A stretch of DNA of 64,000 bases from Tetraselmis striata (Eukaryota; Chlorophyta; Chlorodendrophyceae; Chlorodendrales; Chlorodendraceae): the NCBI GenBank assembly GCA_006384855.1, contig VCJN01003588.1, forward strand, positions 124,001 through 188,000, in the 5' to 3' direction. Below are positions 46,900 through 58,360 of this stretch, piece by piece. The translations under genes and the position numbers were made by a program. The notes under the pieces were generated by a model. That model had not been told where the DNA came from, searched no databases, and saw only the letters and a program-made list of their open reading frames with translations. Each line of letters begins with the position of its first letter. The first letter of the stretch is position 1.

Positions 46900-49800
46900 T
46901 CAGGCATCAGGCAGGCACCCTGTCATCCGGACGTGCGAGAGCACCGCCTGCAGGCCAAACTTTCCGTACGCCTGTAGGCAGGCGCGGAAGCCGTCGCCGT
47001 AGACTGGTGAGGGGTCCGTCTCTATCTGGTGCACGCAGTAGCGCCCCAGCTCCGCCGTCCCGTGCCCCTGCCAAGCCCAGTAGCATGCAGTGCTGCCGCG
47101 TCAGCACTAGGGACTGACACTCCATATCCCAACATGCGTCAAGAGATGGAAACAAACACACACGGGAAAAATACGAGGAAGCCACATGGCACGAGTGGTA
47201 TATGTTAAAAGGATGCGAAGGGGGGACATGTAAGTAGGGACATCCGCATGCCTGCATGGCCATCATATGGGGCTGCTGCGCCCCCAGCCATAGGTGCGCC
47301 ATCAGCTGGCAGAGCCCCTCCTCCACCATCGGTAGCAGCTGCATGTCTGCGGGTAGCCTGCACGGGGCAAGGCTGCAGTTTATGGCTAGCCCAACGAAGA
47401 TCTGCAAGGGCAGAGCGGTGCTGGAATGGTGACATTGTCGCACCGCGGGGGGGGGGGGGGGGGGGGGGGGAGGGAAGGGGGGGCAGGGCACACGCTGCAC
47501 CCCCAACGTACCCCGACAGCTTGAGCCAGGCGTGCATCAGCTCGTGCGCGATGATGCTCCCGGTCAGCAGCCGCGGCATGCCAAACAGCACGAGGATAGC
47601 CGTGACGCGGGCCGTGGTGGACGGAATGTGCACCTCCTGCGGAGACAAAGCCGCGCCGTCAGCCGGCGGGCAACCCCGATATCTGCCACAGCAGCCTTAT
47701 GCGTGAACGGACAACGATCACACATGCGGCGGAGCAATGCCCCAGTCATGACTTAATGTAAATCAACGCGAGGATTCTCTCTCTCCGTCCAACATTATCA
47801 TGCTGTGCAGAGTATTGCCACTTCCCCTCCTCCCTCCCTCCTTCCCCTACCAGCCCTATGTTCAGAGCTCAGGGCTCACAGTGGTAGGTGGCTTGGAGGG
47901 GGAGACGCACCTCTGGCACCACCAGCCAACGCAAACCGCCAGGAGCCGCGCGCCGGACGGTAGTCACACGGTGGTGGATCTCACTGAGGCACAGGCCGCG
48001 GGTGTGAAAGACCGGCCCCTGGGCACAGGGCGGAGTAGCGGGCAGGGGAGGGGCAGGTGGGGATTAGACACCCCGATGCGGAGTTGAGGGGACAGGGCCA
48101 TGGGGGCACTGGGTAGCTCAATGAGCCAACCTGGCGGTGCGCGATGCCCTCTTTGTCCTCCGCGTCATTGAGCGCGCTCGACTCCACCAGCATGAGCGGC
48201 GGCCGCACCGGCAGCGGCATCGACAGCGACTCGAAGAAGTACAGCACGTCCTGGTACAACGGCTGGCAGTCTGCAGTGTCCACCACGATGCTGTCCACAC
48301 AGGTCAGGCACGAATGCCGGCCGTCCTGCAGCGCCACGTACTCCTCTCCTGCGTGCCGTGGCACATCACGCTCAGCCGCCCTCTGCGTGGGCAGGCGGTC
48401 CCCAGGCCAGCAAGTGTAGGTCAGCAGAGGCTCCCACCCCGCGCCTGCATGCGGTTGCACGAGTAGCAGCGCGGCGTGCCGTCGCTGAGGTGCTCCGGGC
48501 AGTACTTGGTTTTCCAGAAGGGGTTTTCTGAGAACCGGATGTGCTTGTCTGGCTGGGCGGGAATGTAGGACTGGCACACGCTGCACCAGGGGTGGAACCT
48601 GCAGTGAGGCCAATCAGCGGGCGCGCAGGTCATGGGGATGGGGATTTCGGGGGGGGGGGGGGGGGGGGGTGGATGCGGCGCCGCCCGTCATATTCTCATC
48701 AGATATTTCATCCACCGCAGCCTTAGTAATCACCATCCTGATGCTGTGTGGCAAGCTGCCCGTTACTGATGTGAGGCATCATGGTGCATGAGCTGATGCG
48801 CGCATGGCGGAATCTGTCCGGGTGGGTTAGGGATGCACTATGTGCCTACTAAACCCCCCCCTCCCCCCCCCCCCCCCTGCTACGCTGCCCGTGCACAAGC
48901 AGCTGCTGCTGACAGTGGAAGAGAGGCTTAACCATCCGAGGGCTTACCTATGGCCGAAGGCGCTGCAGCGTGCAGGTCAGCCATGTAAGCATCAATGACC
49001 AGAGGGAACCTTGCAGTGCATCTGTGGGGGAGTGTTTGATGAGGGGGGTGGGGAGGGGGGGGGGGGGGGGGAGGGGAGGGGGCAACGCACCTCTTTCTGT
49101 GGCATGCGGAATGGTACGCGGCGCCGTCTCGCACCGCAAACGCCGCGTCGCTGATGGGTCGGGTGCACCCGGCGCAGCAGAAGCAAGCAGGGTGCCAGCG
49201 CTTCCCCATCGCCTGGAGGTACCTGCCGCCTCCCGGTTGCAACAGTGCGCCGAGCCCGGCGGCCAGAGGACGGTTGCAGCCTGCGCATGTGCTCTGCGGC
49301 GACGCGCGGAAAGGTGTATCGGCTGGCGGGATTGCGCTGGGCGGCCTGCTCCCAATGCTGGGGGGAGATAGTCCCACGCCAGCTGCCTCCGCGTCCAGCT
49401 CCCGCTGCAGCCGCCGCGCTACCTCCTCGTCGCCGAGAATCTGAGATTGCTCAGCCCACAACGGAGGGGGTCCTTCCTCAGATTACACCTGGCTCCTGCA
49501 GTATGTCAATGTCGCACAAATAGGCGTGTTTGTAGAACAGCAGGAGGGGGGAGGGGGAGGCCTTGCCTGCTGGTGCCTGTCTGGCGTCGCGTGCTCCGCC
49601 GGCCCGCAGTCCTCCTCCGCTAGCGCGAGCGCAATGGCGCGATCCGTGGCCTCATCTGATGCGGAATCAATGTCGCCAAGGCAGAACGGGCTGTGGTAGC
49701 TGTCGCCCTCCTGTGAGGGTAGACACACAGTTCGCTGGGCTGTGACGGACCAGAGGCTTTATATTGGGGCAGGCGGAGTGTGTACATGGTGAGGCAAGAT

Positions 49801-50440
49801 AGGTGGTCACTAACTGGGTGACTGCAAGAGAGGGAGAGATAGAGAGACAGTATTTGCACGCATTCACGACTATTTACCATCATTAGCTTTTTGGCTGCAG
49901 CTTCAATATCTAAATAACTATAGCATGCACCTGTTTTATTCCGTCCCAACAGCGACCATATCAAGAAGACATATAGCAGATGTCGACGAGTCACACGAGT
50001 TCACTGCGAGAGCGGAGACTGGCTACGTGCCAACGACTGAATTGCGTGAATAATTAAACGAATGATTTGCCCGACTTGCCGTGGGGAAGGAGATCGGGTT
50101 CAGGGTACTGCACCTCAAGCATCTTGGCGCCCGGGCTTGGGCCCATGCCACTCGATACGGGCCCTACACCAGCCGCAGGCGTCATGCCTGGCCGCCCCCT
50201 CGGTGGATACGGTGTGGCGGGCGAAGCTGATGCGGCGGGCTCCGCTCTCGCGCCCTCCCGCAGGCTGGCCTGTATCGCGAATTCCATCGCGCTGGCCTCC
50301 ATCGCCGCCGCCAGCGAAGCGTCCTCGTCTTCCTGGGTGCCGGCTTGCGGTGGAAGCCCGCATGGAGTGTTGGTGGGTGTGCGCATCTCGCGGACGCCGC
50401 CCCGGTTGGGGCTCGCTGGCACGGCATGCTGCTGCCCCAT
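46900..50440 (-). CDS. DA1: DA1-type ubiquitin-activated peptidase (UIM-LIM-HEXXH)
   Basis: DA1 peptidases of plants cleave growth regulators and limit organ growth after being activated by ubiquitylation. Exons: 50440-50114, 49710-49567, 49440-49091, 48598-48438, 48348-48131, 48018-47911, 47636-47512, 47357-47252 and 47067-46900, about 568 aa (Arabidopsis DA1 has 532). UIM-like helices: [20 protein letters not shown] (about residues 37-56), [17 protein letters not shown], and [17 protein letters not shown] domain: CAGCNRPL...[16 protein letters not shown] second zinc module follows: [35 protein letters not shown]. The peptidase part has [28 protein letters not shown], the active site HELMH (about 467-471), [15 protein letters not shown] and [20 protein letters not shown], ending [12 protein letters not shown] at the start would permit N-myristoylation. 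Two borders (49567, 47252) seem to use GC donors; alternatives exist. Confidence 0.94.
47447..47472. repeat. Poly-G tract (poly-C in the DA1 transcript)
   Basis: About 24 G on the plus strand, so a C run in the DA1 intron about 40 bases after the donor at 47511. Similar DA1-intron tracts lie at 48650-48669, 48856-48877 and 49056-49071. Confidence 0.8.
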
Positions 50441-51128
50441 CCGGCCAGCAGCGACGCTCCGGCGGGGGGGGAATAAAGGGAGCGCCCAGCAGGCCGGTGC
50501 TTGGCGGCAGCTTGTCAGCTTCGACAGGGAGGCTGTAGCAGAATGAGGCAGGATGGTGAGACTACAGAACCCGGCGAGGGAATGGAACGGAGGCAGAGAC
50601 AACACGTCAGAATCCTTATATGGCGGTGCCTGTCGGCTTTTTTGCTGCTGCTGGTCGCACTTGTCGTGGCGGCTTCGCCCCAGCACAGCACGGGGCGCAC
50701 CTCAGCATCATAGCGACTAAATTCATATATGGTCGCCATATATGCTGCTGGCGACCAGCGACTACTACCCTGTACGGCTTTTTAGGGTTTAAGCCCTAAT
50801 AATGATAATGATCAGCGACTATCATGTTAATACCATTTTTAGTGGTCGCTACCGTCGCGTGGCTTGGCTCTGACGGTACCGCGTACAGGTATCGGTGGTA
50901 TGAGATAATTCTACGAACGTGCAAGGGCTTTACCCGCATATTATCCGTATTTGTACAGTCGCTACAGGGTTGTAAAAAATCCACCGCGCTAGTTTAAGGC
51001 AGTACTATCAGTGCCTCGGAGATATTTGTGGTGTTAGAAATGTCAACTGCACGGGATGAATCTCCTAGTCAGGAGGTCTCTGGATCGACTCCCGGCTCTG
51101 TCATTTCAGGGCAATATCATCCGGGCCC
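50441..51128. other. Upstream region of DA1
   Basis: The DA1 reading frame stays open for 82 more codons upstream, but the text there is low in homology and is probably 5'UTR. Text at 51055-51115 (ctcctagtcaggaggtctctggatcgactc) looks faintly tRNA-like but cannot fold into a proper cloverleaf. The rest is AT-richer promoter-like DNA. Confidence 0.4.
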
Positions 51129-51305
51129 GTGTCCCGGGTTTACCCGGTTCATGCATTGGCCCCTCGGGGTTCGAATGAGGCAGCGGTTAAATTGACATGC
51201 CGGACCTACGACTTTAGTTGGCGCACGAGGTCAAGTGTTGCTGAGGCAGCTTTGGCCGATGACCCATGGCGAACTTTACTTTACTTTCACGGGGTGTATG
51301 CCGGA
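51129..51305 (+). repeat. Dispersed repeat, copy B (partner at 22806-22985)
   Basis: Plus-strand copy of the repeat described at 22806-22985, about 80% alike, with ggggttcgaatgaggca at 51165 and cgaactttactttacttt at 51270. Text outside this block is not shared. Confidence 0.65.
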
Positions 51306-53980
51306 GTAAAGTAGGGGTACTTCACCGTAATGCAATAATAAATGTATTTCAGGCTCTCAAGGTAGACAACCTCTTCATGACCTTCCGAACCCCGCTGAGG
51401 GTTGCCTTTTTGTGTGAAAGTGCGACCATGATCGCTTGCGTGCATTATTGCGGGACGCTAAAAATTGTGTATGATTTGCCAAAGATGACATGTTGTACTT
51501 ATACTACAATGAAATATCCCCAAGGCAATAAGAGGACGAGAGCAACACGTCAAACCTCTTGTACAAGCCTCTTATAATTTATTAACGATATAGTTGACAT
51601 GATAGAACATCTAGGGTGCTATGACGTACCTAGGTGCACCAACACATTAGCGGCAAGGCAACCACTACGAGTGTCGGGTCAGTTATACTCGGACGACGCT
51701 AATTGTTGGTCGCACATGCTCGTTCGATATCATGCACGCAATGTTCGCCCATCACTTCTCCCATTAGGCGGAGGAACATTTTGTGGGGTTTGGTATCTAG
51801 AGTGTGGGGTGATGGCAATAGGCCGATATGCCGACGAGACCGCGTTACGCAATCATGCTGCCCTATGCATATGGCAGCTCTTGGGGGGGGGGGGGGGGGG
51901 GGGGGGGGGGACGGGTACCGGTTGTAAATGAATATAGGCATTTGGGTACGGTCAACATTACAAAATTCGTATTTAGCTATGCGGCACGTAGTAGACGACC
52001 GGGTAAGCACGCCATTCAGGCGCTCGATTCGGTATTAGTCCGTGGACATGACATAATTCCTATCTATGTGCGTGTGTCCGTCGTTACAACATGTTTAGTC
52101 CCGGTTCTAATAACCACATCGGTTCCCTGCCGTACCCGTACAACACTTCGGGTTCTGAATAAATCCCGAACTTCCACTACCGCGCCGCCGCGCGGCGCGC
52201 ACCGGCCCACCACCAGCAACATTAGCGCACTTACTACCAGTACGGACCAACTCACTCATTATGACTCACTGACAGCCCGTCCGCTAGGGGTCGTGCATGC
52301 ACATGAGCGGCAACCGGGAGCGAGTCAGGCACGTTGTCGGCGGGGCGGTTCCAAATCACCCGAGAGGAGGCGACCGCCCGCTCCGCCCCTCACGCACGTG
52401 CCGCGAGTGAGGGCGGCAGCCGCGGTCGAACCCGCATCAAGATCATCAACACCCGCGTCCACTGCCATTGAGCGCGGCGCCGGCGGTCGGTTCAGCACCA
52501 GCGCAGCCCGCGGGCCCGCCACGCGCTCCGCACCCCGTTGCACGTCACGCAACGAAGTGCTTGCGCGGGTCGAGTCGCAGTCCAGAAGCAGCAGCGCAAG
52601 CGCCGCGCGATGCATGCGCAAATGGATGCCGCTCGACGCGCGGAATCGGCACAACAGGCGGGGCGGCAGCAGCGCGCGGCCCGCCTCGAGCGCGAGGCTG
52701 CGCAGCTTGAGGCCCGTCTGGTGGAGAAAGACTGCGCGCTGGAAAACCTGCGCCACGCCCTTGGCGTCGCGCAGCGGTCGGCGACGGTGGCATCGACCCG
52801 GCGCATGCATGTCGACGGGTTGAAGCGTAGGCGCGCGGACACCGAGTCGCTCAGGAGGTGAACGAGGCCCCCCCCCCCCCCCCCCCCGTCCCAACGTCCG
52901 CACCGGCACCCTAGCGTGAAGCTGAACGCGCGGACAACAAGCAAGCTGGATGAATGTGCGGTGACTTGCGTGCTAGAGGAGGTTGGTGAGCGGGTGGCAT
53001 CAGCGCGGCAAGGGGAGTCGCTGCTCATACCGATGCCCTAGGGGGTAGGTGACGCGCTCGCGGCGGCGGCGTACTGCTGCCGGTCATAAACCATCCGCTC
53101 GTGACAAATTGTTGTTCCGTTGCATCGTCAAACATAAATATAAAATAGCATAATAGATATAATCCATATATATCTCGTGTTGTATGTATGATGTCATCCT
53201 CGCCCACTTGCTGCTGTTGATGATGCGCACGTCAAGCAAAGGCGATGCTTATTTGTCATCATGATTTAATTTTTCTGACCTGCATGTATGTGTCGTCATT
53301 GCAACCACAAACACGCCAAGCCTTCCGGCGCTGAGTAGGAGTAGCTGCTTCTAATTCCAGGAGCAGTTTTTTACGCACTTTTACAGCTAGATACTTGAAC
53401 TAAAAGTAGAACTAAATCAGGCTCTCAATAATTCTGCCATGCACGTGAGCACAGCACGGCTAAGAAAATCCTCCCTGCTATAAAACCGCAGGGTCACATG
53501 CGGGACACGCATATTATGGGGGCAATTCAACACGTTACATGCGGCGGTGTGTATTGTCTCTGCCACCCTACATGGAATATGAACTACCCACGCGCTCCCT
53601 TGCTGTATGATGTATGTATGGGCGGTGATGCATGGCGCAGCCATGAGATTGAGCACAAGCTATATATACCGCGTGCGGCACTATACCGGCCGTCACAATG
53701 CACGGCGTGCGTATAGACCAGAACGCAGTGTGGCGGTGTAGATTACAACCATGTAACGATTATGTTCAATAAAGGCACAAGATCAGCGGTGCTCGCTACA
53801 TGCACTGCTGGGCGAAAGTGGGCACATGCTGCTATGCACGCGCGGCGATGCGCTCAGCAAGATGCCCGTTGAGCAGTAAAGCAACCTATTTTGCTGCACC
53901 GAGGCACGCGGTGCATTGTGGTTGGGTCTAAATTAGGGCTTAGGGCCAATAATGGGATTGATAGCTAATTTCCTTGCCGG
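51306..53980. other. Repeat-like region, no host gene recognised
   Basis: A G run of about 28 bases lies at 51882-51910 and a C run of about 20 at 52868-52887. A plus-strand frame at 52538-52861 encodes a charged coiled-coil-like peptide (AQMDAARRAESAQQAGRQQR) next to other Arg/Ala-rich frames from 52190; it could be a mobile-element structural protein, without proof. 53100-53980 shows nothing. Confidence 0.35.
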
Positions 53981-53984
53981 TTGG

Positions 53985-54290
53985 TTCATTTGTGCCAAGT
54001 CGGGAAACATATCCGTCCAATTAGGTACAAAACTTAAGGGTGACGAGGGAAATAACGTGATGATTACAAGTAGTTTGTGCCGTTTGGGCTGAAACTCTGC
54101 GCAAGTTGCGACAAAACATAAGGGCGAGGGGACCGTGCTGCTACAATTAGTCTGTGCCGTCGGGGGCTGAAACTCCATCCAAGCAAGCTAGGACGAAACG
54201 TAAGTGCGAGGGAAAGGTGGTGGTTGCAAGGAGTTTGTGCCGTCAGGGGCTGAAACTCCGTCCAAGCTGGTACAAAACATACGAGCGGCG
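53985..54290. repeat. Tandem repeat of about 83 bp, 3.5 copies
   Basis: Landmarks gtttgtgccg, gggctgaaactc, caagc-ggtacaaaac and cataagggcgagg recur at about 53990, 54068, 54151 and 54232. Copies are diverged (about 75-85%). Minus-strand frames through it repeat SFSP-type peptides and are not thought to be genes. Confidence 0.7.
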
Positions 54291-54299
54291 TAAGAAGGC

Positions 54300-55676
54300 T
54301 AATTCTGTGAAAAAGTGTGCTACCAAAAATCATCATCATTATCGTCGACCCGTAAATTTCCTCGGCGCTCTGCCGCTTAGTGTCTCCTCTTCTCCGCCAT
54401 TATAAGCTCGTCCCGCTGCTCTTCTAGGCTCATTGGAGAGTTAGACCCAACCACTTCTCGAAGGCATCTGGACGCAGCCTCTGAGTATCGTCCCATGGCT
54501 TATCTATCTTTGAACAATGAGGTCATCATGGATTTCATCCCACCGATTTGCGTCTTGTGATTGTCAATGAGGACCGTCTTCAAGTTCGTGTATTTTAACG
54601 AGTGGGTCGGAAGCATATGGTCCCAAACACACAAAAGGCCGCAACGACATGAATCAAGGCGTGACAAACCGCAAATATAATTTCAAATGCGTTAAATATA
54701 ATTTTCAAGTTGATCGCATTGTTATGTCACTCAATAACCGGGTTGCACTTCTCACGCAACGCAGTTGTCCCGATTCTGGCTGTGACGTCGACGATTGTTG
54801 TCCCGCCTGTTGCTGCCATCTTCAAGTGCTTGGAGAAGAACGAGAGCGATTACATCCCGGCTTATGGTACTATTTGTTCACTGGCGGTGTGTTTGTTCTC
54901 GTCTTTCTTCTCGCGGTGTCTTTGAAATGGCCAAGCATGATGGATGTAGACGAAAACATGGGCAGGCACAACCTGCTCCGCGACCGATATTAAAAACAAG
55001 CCGGCTACTTTCCACGAATCAAATCTCACCTGCCGGGATCATCGACACAAATGTAACACAAATGTAATCATGTGTTTTTTGGACATTCCATATACACACG
55101 TATGTGCCTCTCTTGTGCATGATAGCCTTGCCTCGTGCACGCTGTTGCACATGTCCAGCGAGGTTTAGACCCGACCAGTACTTTATACAGTGTATGGGGT
55201 TCAGACTTTTCAAACAAACGGGGGCCCAACTATTGGGGTGGGGGGGGGGGGGGGGGGGGGGGGGCTAAACCAACATTAGAAAATGCGCTGATCGCCTAAC
55301 TAAAAATCGATTTAGCGCTACATTCGTTCTATCTAGCGAGATCGACGGCATACGATTGTATTCTACACATTGGTTGAGGGACACTGCGGACGAAAACAGC
55401 TCATAATTAAGGATTACTACTGCGAATTTATTTCCGGCCTCCGCGGATGCGCATATCCACCGCCCGGCATCCATCCCCTCCGCCCGGCCGTACACTGGCC
55501 TGTCACCACGCTGTCATCGATTAATTCAAATCGCATATCGACTTCCAGTCCTGAGTGAGCGAGGTCGGTATAGCAGGGCTGCACCTCACTCTCACCACCA
55601 CATTCCTAGCTGGGTCGCAGGGTGCAGCGACTAGAACTTACCTGCAGCCTACAGTCCTACACTACACCCGGCCACC
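54300..55676. other. Spacer upstream of the DGQHR gene
   Basis: A G run of about 26 bases lies at 55238-55264. A 114-codon frame at 54649-54993 has one hydrophobic segment (LFTGGVFVLVFLLAVSL) but no homology I can name and no splice context, so it is not called. 55440-55670 should hold the promoter of the gene at 55677. Confidence 0.4.
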
Positions 55677-57283
55677 ATGCTTTCCAACTTGAACCGGCGA
55701 TCCGGTTCCTTGCGGGGCGTCGCATTTCGCCGCTACCTTGCCGCGCAGCCCGACCCTGCGGAGCCTTCGAGGCCGGCGACGGATGGCGACCGCCAGGGGC
55801 GGCGGCGAGCGGGCGGCACCAGCTGGGCAGCCGTCGTGGCGGCGGTCAAGGGCACCGTGTTTGAGGCCATGGCGGCGACGGTACCGGCCCGAGACCGCGC
55901 GTTCTTTGCACAGAGGTGGGGCTTCGTGCTCCCCGACGCAACACCGAAGTCGGAAGCCACCGATACCACGGCCGCAGGTGAGCGGCAGGCGGCGTCCGGC
56001 TGATTGTTCGCCCTGTGTTCGCACTGGAGTTTCAACCGCATCTTCGCGACAACGACGTAATCCTTATGTTGTACCATCCGCGTCTATGTTGATAATATTG
56101 CTTGCCGGACATCGCGCCGCAGCATTTCATAGTATTTGGGGACATCAGAATATTTATTGCAGCAAAGAAATTCAAGATGTACCGCGCGCAAAGTTTACCT
56201 GCAGATATCATCCGGTAATATCAGGGTAACCCCTGGTCCATGGTAACATATATGGTACCTGTACCCCGTGGTAACATTTCGGGCAACTTACTGGTACCCC
56301 TTACCCTGGTAACAAAAATGGGCACTTGCTTGTCTCCTTTTCAAAACTCACCGAAAACGGTTTAATTTTCCATGGACGTTGTAGGTAGCGATCAGCAGCC
56401 AGCAGTCGGCCGCAGCCGATCGCCGCTCGCCGCGACAGGCGTCCCAGAAGCCGCCGCGATGAATCACGTCGACGATGCGCCAGAGGAGCGCTCGACTATT
56501 TCCCGTCCAAACTTCGAGGCCGTCGTGGGCGTGCCCGTGGTCGACTTGGGATATAAGCAGGTGGTGCGCGCGTCTCTGGCGGAGATGGTTACTGTGCCTA
56601 TCTGGGAGAAGCAGCGGATCCTTCGGCCCGACCGCTCCCGCCACATTGCGAAAGCTAAGCTGGCGGGTGTCGCGCGAGGCGAGGTGGCAGGCCTACCGGG
56701 TGTCATCACATTGTACCATAACCGCGCGACGGACGCGATAGGTATCTTGGACGGGCAGCACCGCCTTGGCGCGCTGATGCTGCTGTGCGAGGAGGGGGAG
56801 TGGGAGCGCAGCGTGCGCAACATCCTGGTGGATGTCTTCCGCGTCAGTGGGCCGCAGGATGTTAAGGACCTGTTCACGGAGATTAACAGCGCAGAGCCTG
56901 TTCGGCTAGTGGACATGCCGACCGAGGGGGTGGACGAAGTACTCAAGGCGGTGCTTAACGAGGCCGTGGAGGCCCTCGAGGAGGCGCACCCTGCCATGTT
57001 CAAGGCCTCACACCGCTGCCGCCCGCCGCACTTGAATAAGGACAACCTGCGCGATGAGATATACCAGGCCGAGTTCATGCCTCGGCGGAACATCATGACG
57101 ACGGCGCAGCTGCTGGCGGCCTTGTCGGAGGTCAACGAGCGACTTGGAACGCGGCGTGTAGAGGAGTGGACGGAGGAGAATAGCCGGCTGAGCCCGAAGA
57201 AAGCGTCCTTCCCCGATGCGCTGGCGAAGGCCTCCAACCACGGCTTCTATCTAGGTCTGGATGCAGCATGGGCGCGGACTTGA
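55677..57283 (+). CDS. DGQHR-domain (DndB/ParB-like) protein
   Basis: Two exons, 55677-55977 and 56448-57283, join in phase (GCA-G|GTGAGC to cag|AA) for about 378 aa. Exon 2 holds a ParB/DGQHR fold: VVDLGYKQVVRASLAEMVTV, RHIAKAKLAG, then GILDGQHRLGALMLL (DGQHR at about 202-206), ILVDVFRVSG, and LFTEINSAEPVRLVDMP. The C-terminal part has HRCRPPHLNKDNLRDEIYQA. DGQHR proteins are mainly bacterial, where DndB regulates phosphorothioate DNA modification, and they also occur in some large viruses. The first exon starts MLSNLNRRSGSLRGVAFRRY, which would suit an organelle targeting peptide. No dnd-like partner gene is nearby. The function here is unknown; transfer from bacteria or a virus followed by intron gain is inference. 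If exon 1 is wrong, an ATG at 56372 gives a 303-aa protein. Confidence 0.78.
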
Positions 57284-57477
57284 AGGCTGGACATCATGCG
57301 CCTCAAGCTAGGAGGGGCACACCAAGGCAATGCTCTTCTCTACCCTAAACTCTTCCGATTCAGAGCGTAGTGGACCTGTCACGGAGGCTTTGCGGAGGGC
57401 AAGTGCCCAACGCTGTGCCGTGCGGCGCTGTTAGATCTGCACGATGCCATCGTTTGGTGTTAGTTTGGCTAAATATG

Positions 57478-57482
57478 TGTAA
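57478..57482 (+). terminator. TGTAA poly(A) signal of the DGQHR gene
   Basis: TGTAA lies 195 bases after the stop codon, in an AT-rich context, as expected for a green-algal 3' end. Confidence 0.45.
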
Positions 57483-57567
57483 TTGATAACCCAAATATCC
57501 ACGCTTGTTGCAGCAAGGTGTACTGCAGACTCAAAGCCATCTGCCTAGGGGTGACAAATGAGCAATA

Positions 57568-58150
57568 ATGGTGCCCATGACGCCCATGTTTATGAGGGCG
57601 CAAATGCCGGTGGGTAATAGTGGTGATGGTAGTAAAGGGGGGGGGGGGGGGGAAGGGGGGTGCTTATATGGTCTGGGATGGGTTGTCTACTCTTGCAATA
57701 ACAGATGGCAATACCATAACTTGCTTCGGCTTCCTATGAAGTACCCCCCCCCCCCCCCCCCCCCCCTTTTTCAGGTGTCCTTGTGCCGGGCCTACTCCTT
57801 GCAAGTCTCATACTACGGCCTTGTAAATGCAACCCAATGTAAAATGTGCCTTGACCTCTCTCTCCACTGAACGCAAGGCCTGTCAGTTGTCACATTCTAG
57901 CTCTGTAGGAATCAAATGCACTGGAGTGGCAATCTCAGACGATGCAGAAGATGGAGTACTAGTCAACGTATTTGGGATAACAGAGGCTTGCAACAGAGGA
58001 GCAGCAAGGAAGGTGGCAAAACACTGTAGCAGGTGTGCCGTGAGGGCGACTCTGGCTGAGCTGCAATTTCGCTTGGCTGTCCAGCGAATCCACGAGCGAG
58101 CAGGAGAGAGAGAGCGAGCTGCAGACAACTATTACAGAGTGCGCTTCTAG
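57568..58150 (+). other. Possible small spliced gene or long 3'UTR, unresolved
   Basis: A stretch with intron-like looks: GAA|GTACC runs into about 23 C (57744-57766) and ends tttttcag|GTGTCC. Frames on either side give HNLLRLPMK and VSLCRAYSLQVSYYGL, or a 107-aa frame from 57827 with AISDDAEDGVLVNVFGITEA and AELQFRLAVQRIHERAGERE. No family is recognised. It lies between the DGQHR stop and the convergent OR gene, so it may only be untranslated sequence. Confidence 0.3.
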
Positions 58151-58161
58151 ACGTGTGTGTG

Positions 58162-58184
58162 TGGGGGGGGGGGGGGGGGGGGGG
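58162..58184. repeat. Poly-G tract
   Basis: About 22 G after (TG)n in the gap before OR, followed by agcgcagctgcgct, a short palindrome. Confidence 0.8.
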
Positions 58185-58360
58185 AGCGCAGCTGCGCTCA
58201 CAACACCCACATCTGATGGCAGTGTTTCGCGGCTCTCATAGTATGCATACTTGCTTAGCTAAGTCAACGGGGCTTCGCCCCGGCGTCTGCTGTGAATAGA
58301 CACACATGCAGTGAGGCGTAGGTAATACCGGATCTGGATGTCCAGAAAGCCGCTTCCGCC

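Noticed and set aside
51055-51115. tRNA-like text before dispersed repeat B
   Set aside because: A B-box-like piece is present but the anticodon stem would have a loop of the wrong size and no acceptor stem pairs.
54649-54993. 114-codon frame with one hydrophobic segment
   Set aside because: No homology, no poly(A) or splice context, and it lies in repeat-rich DNA.
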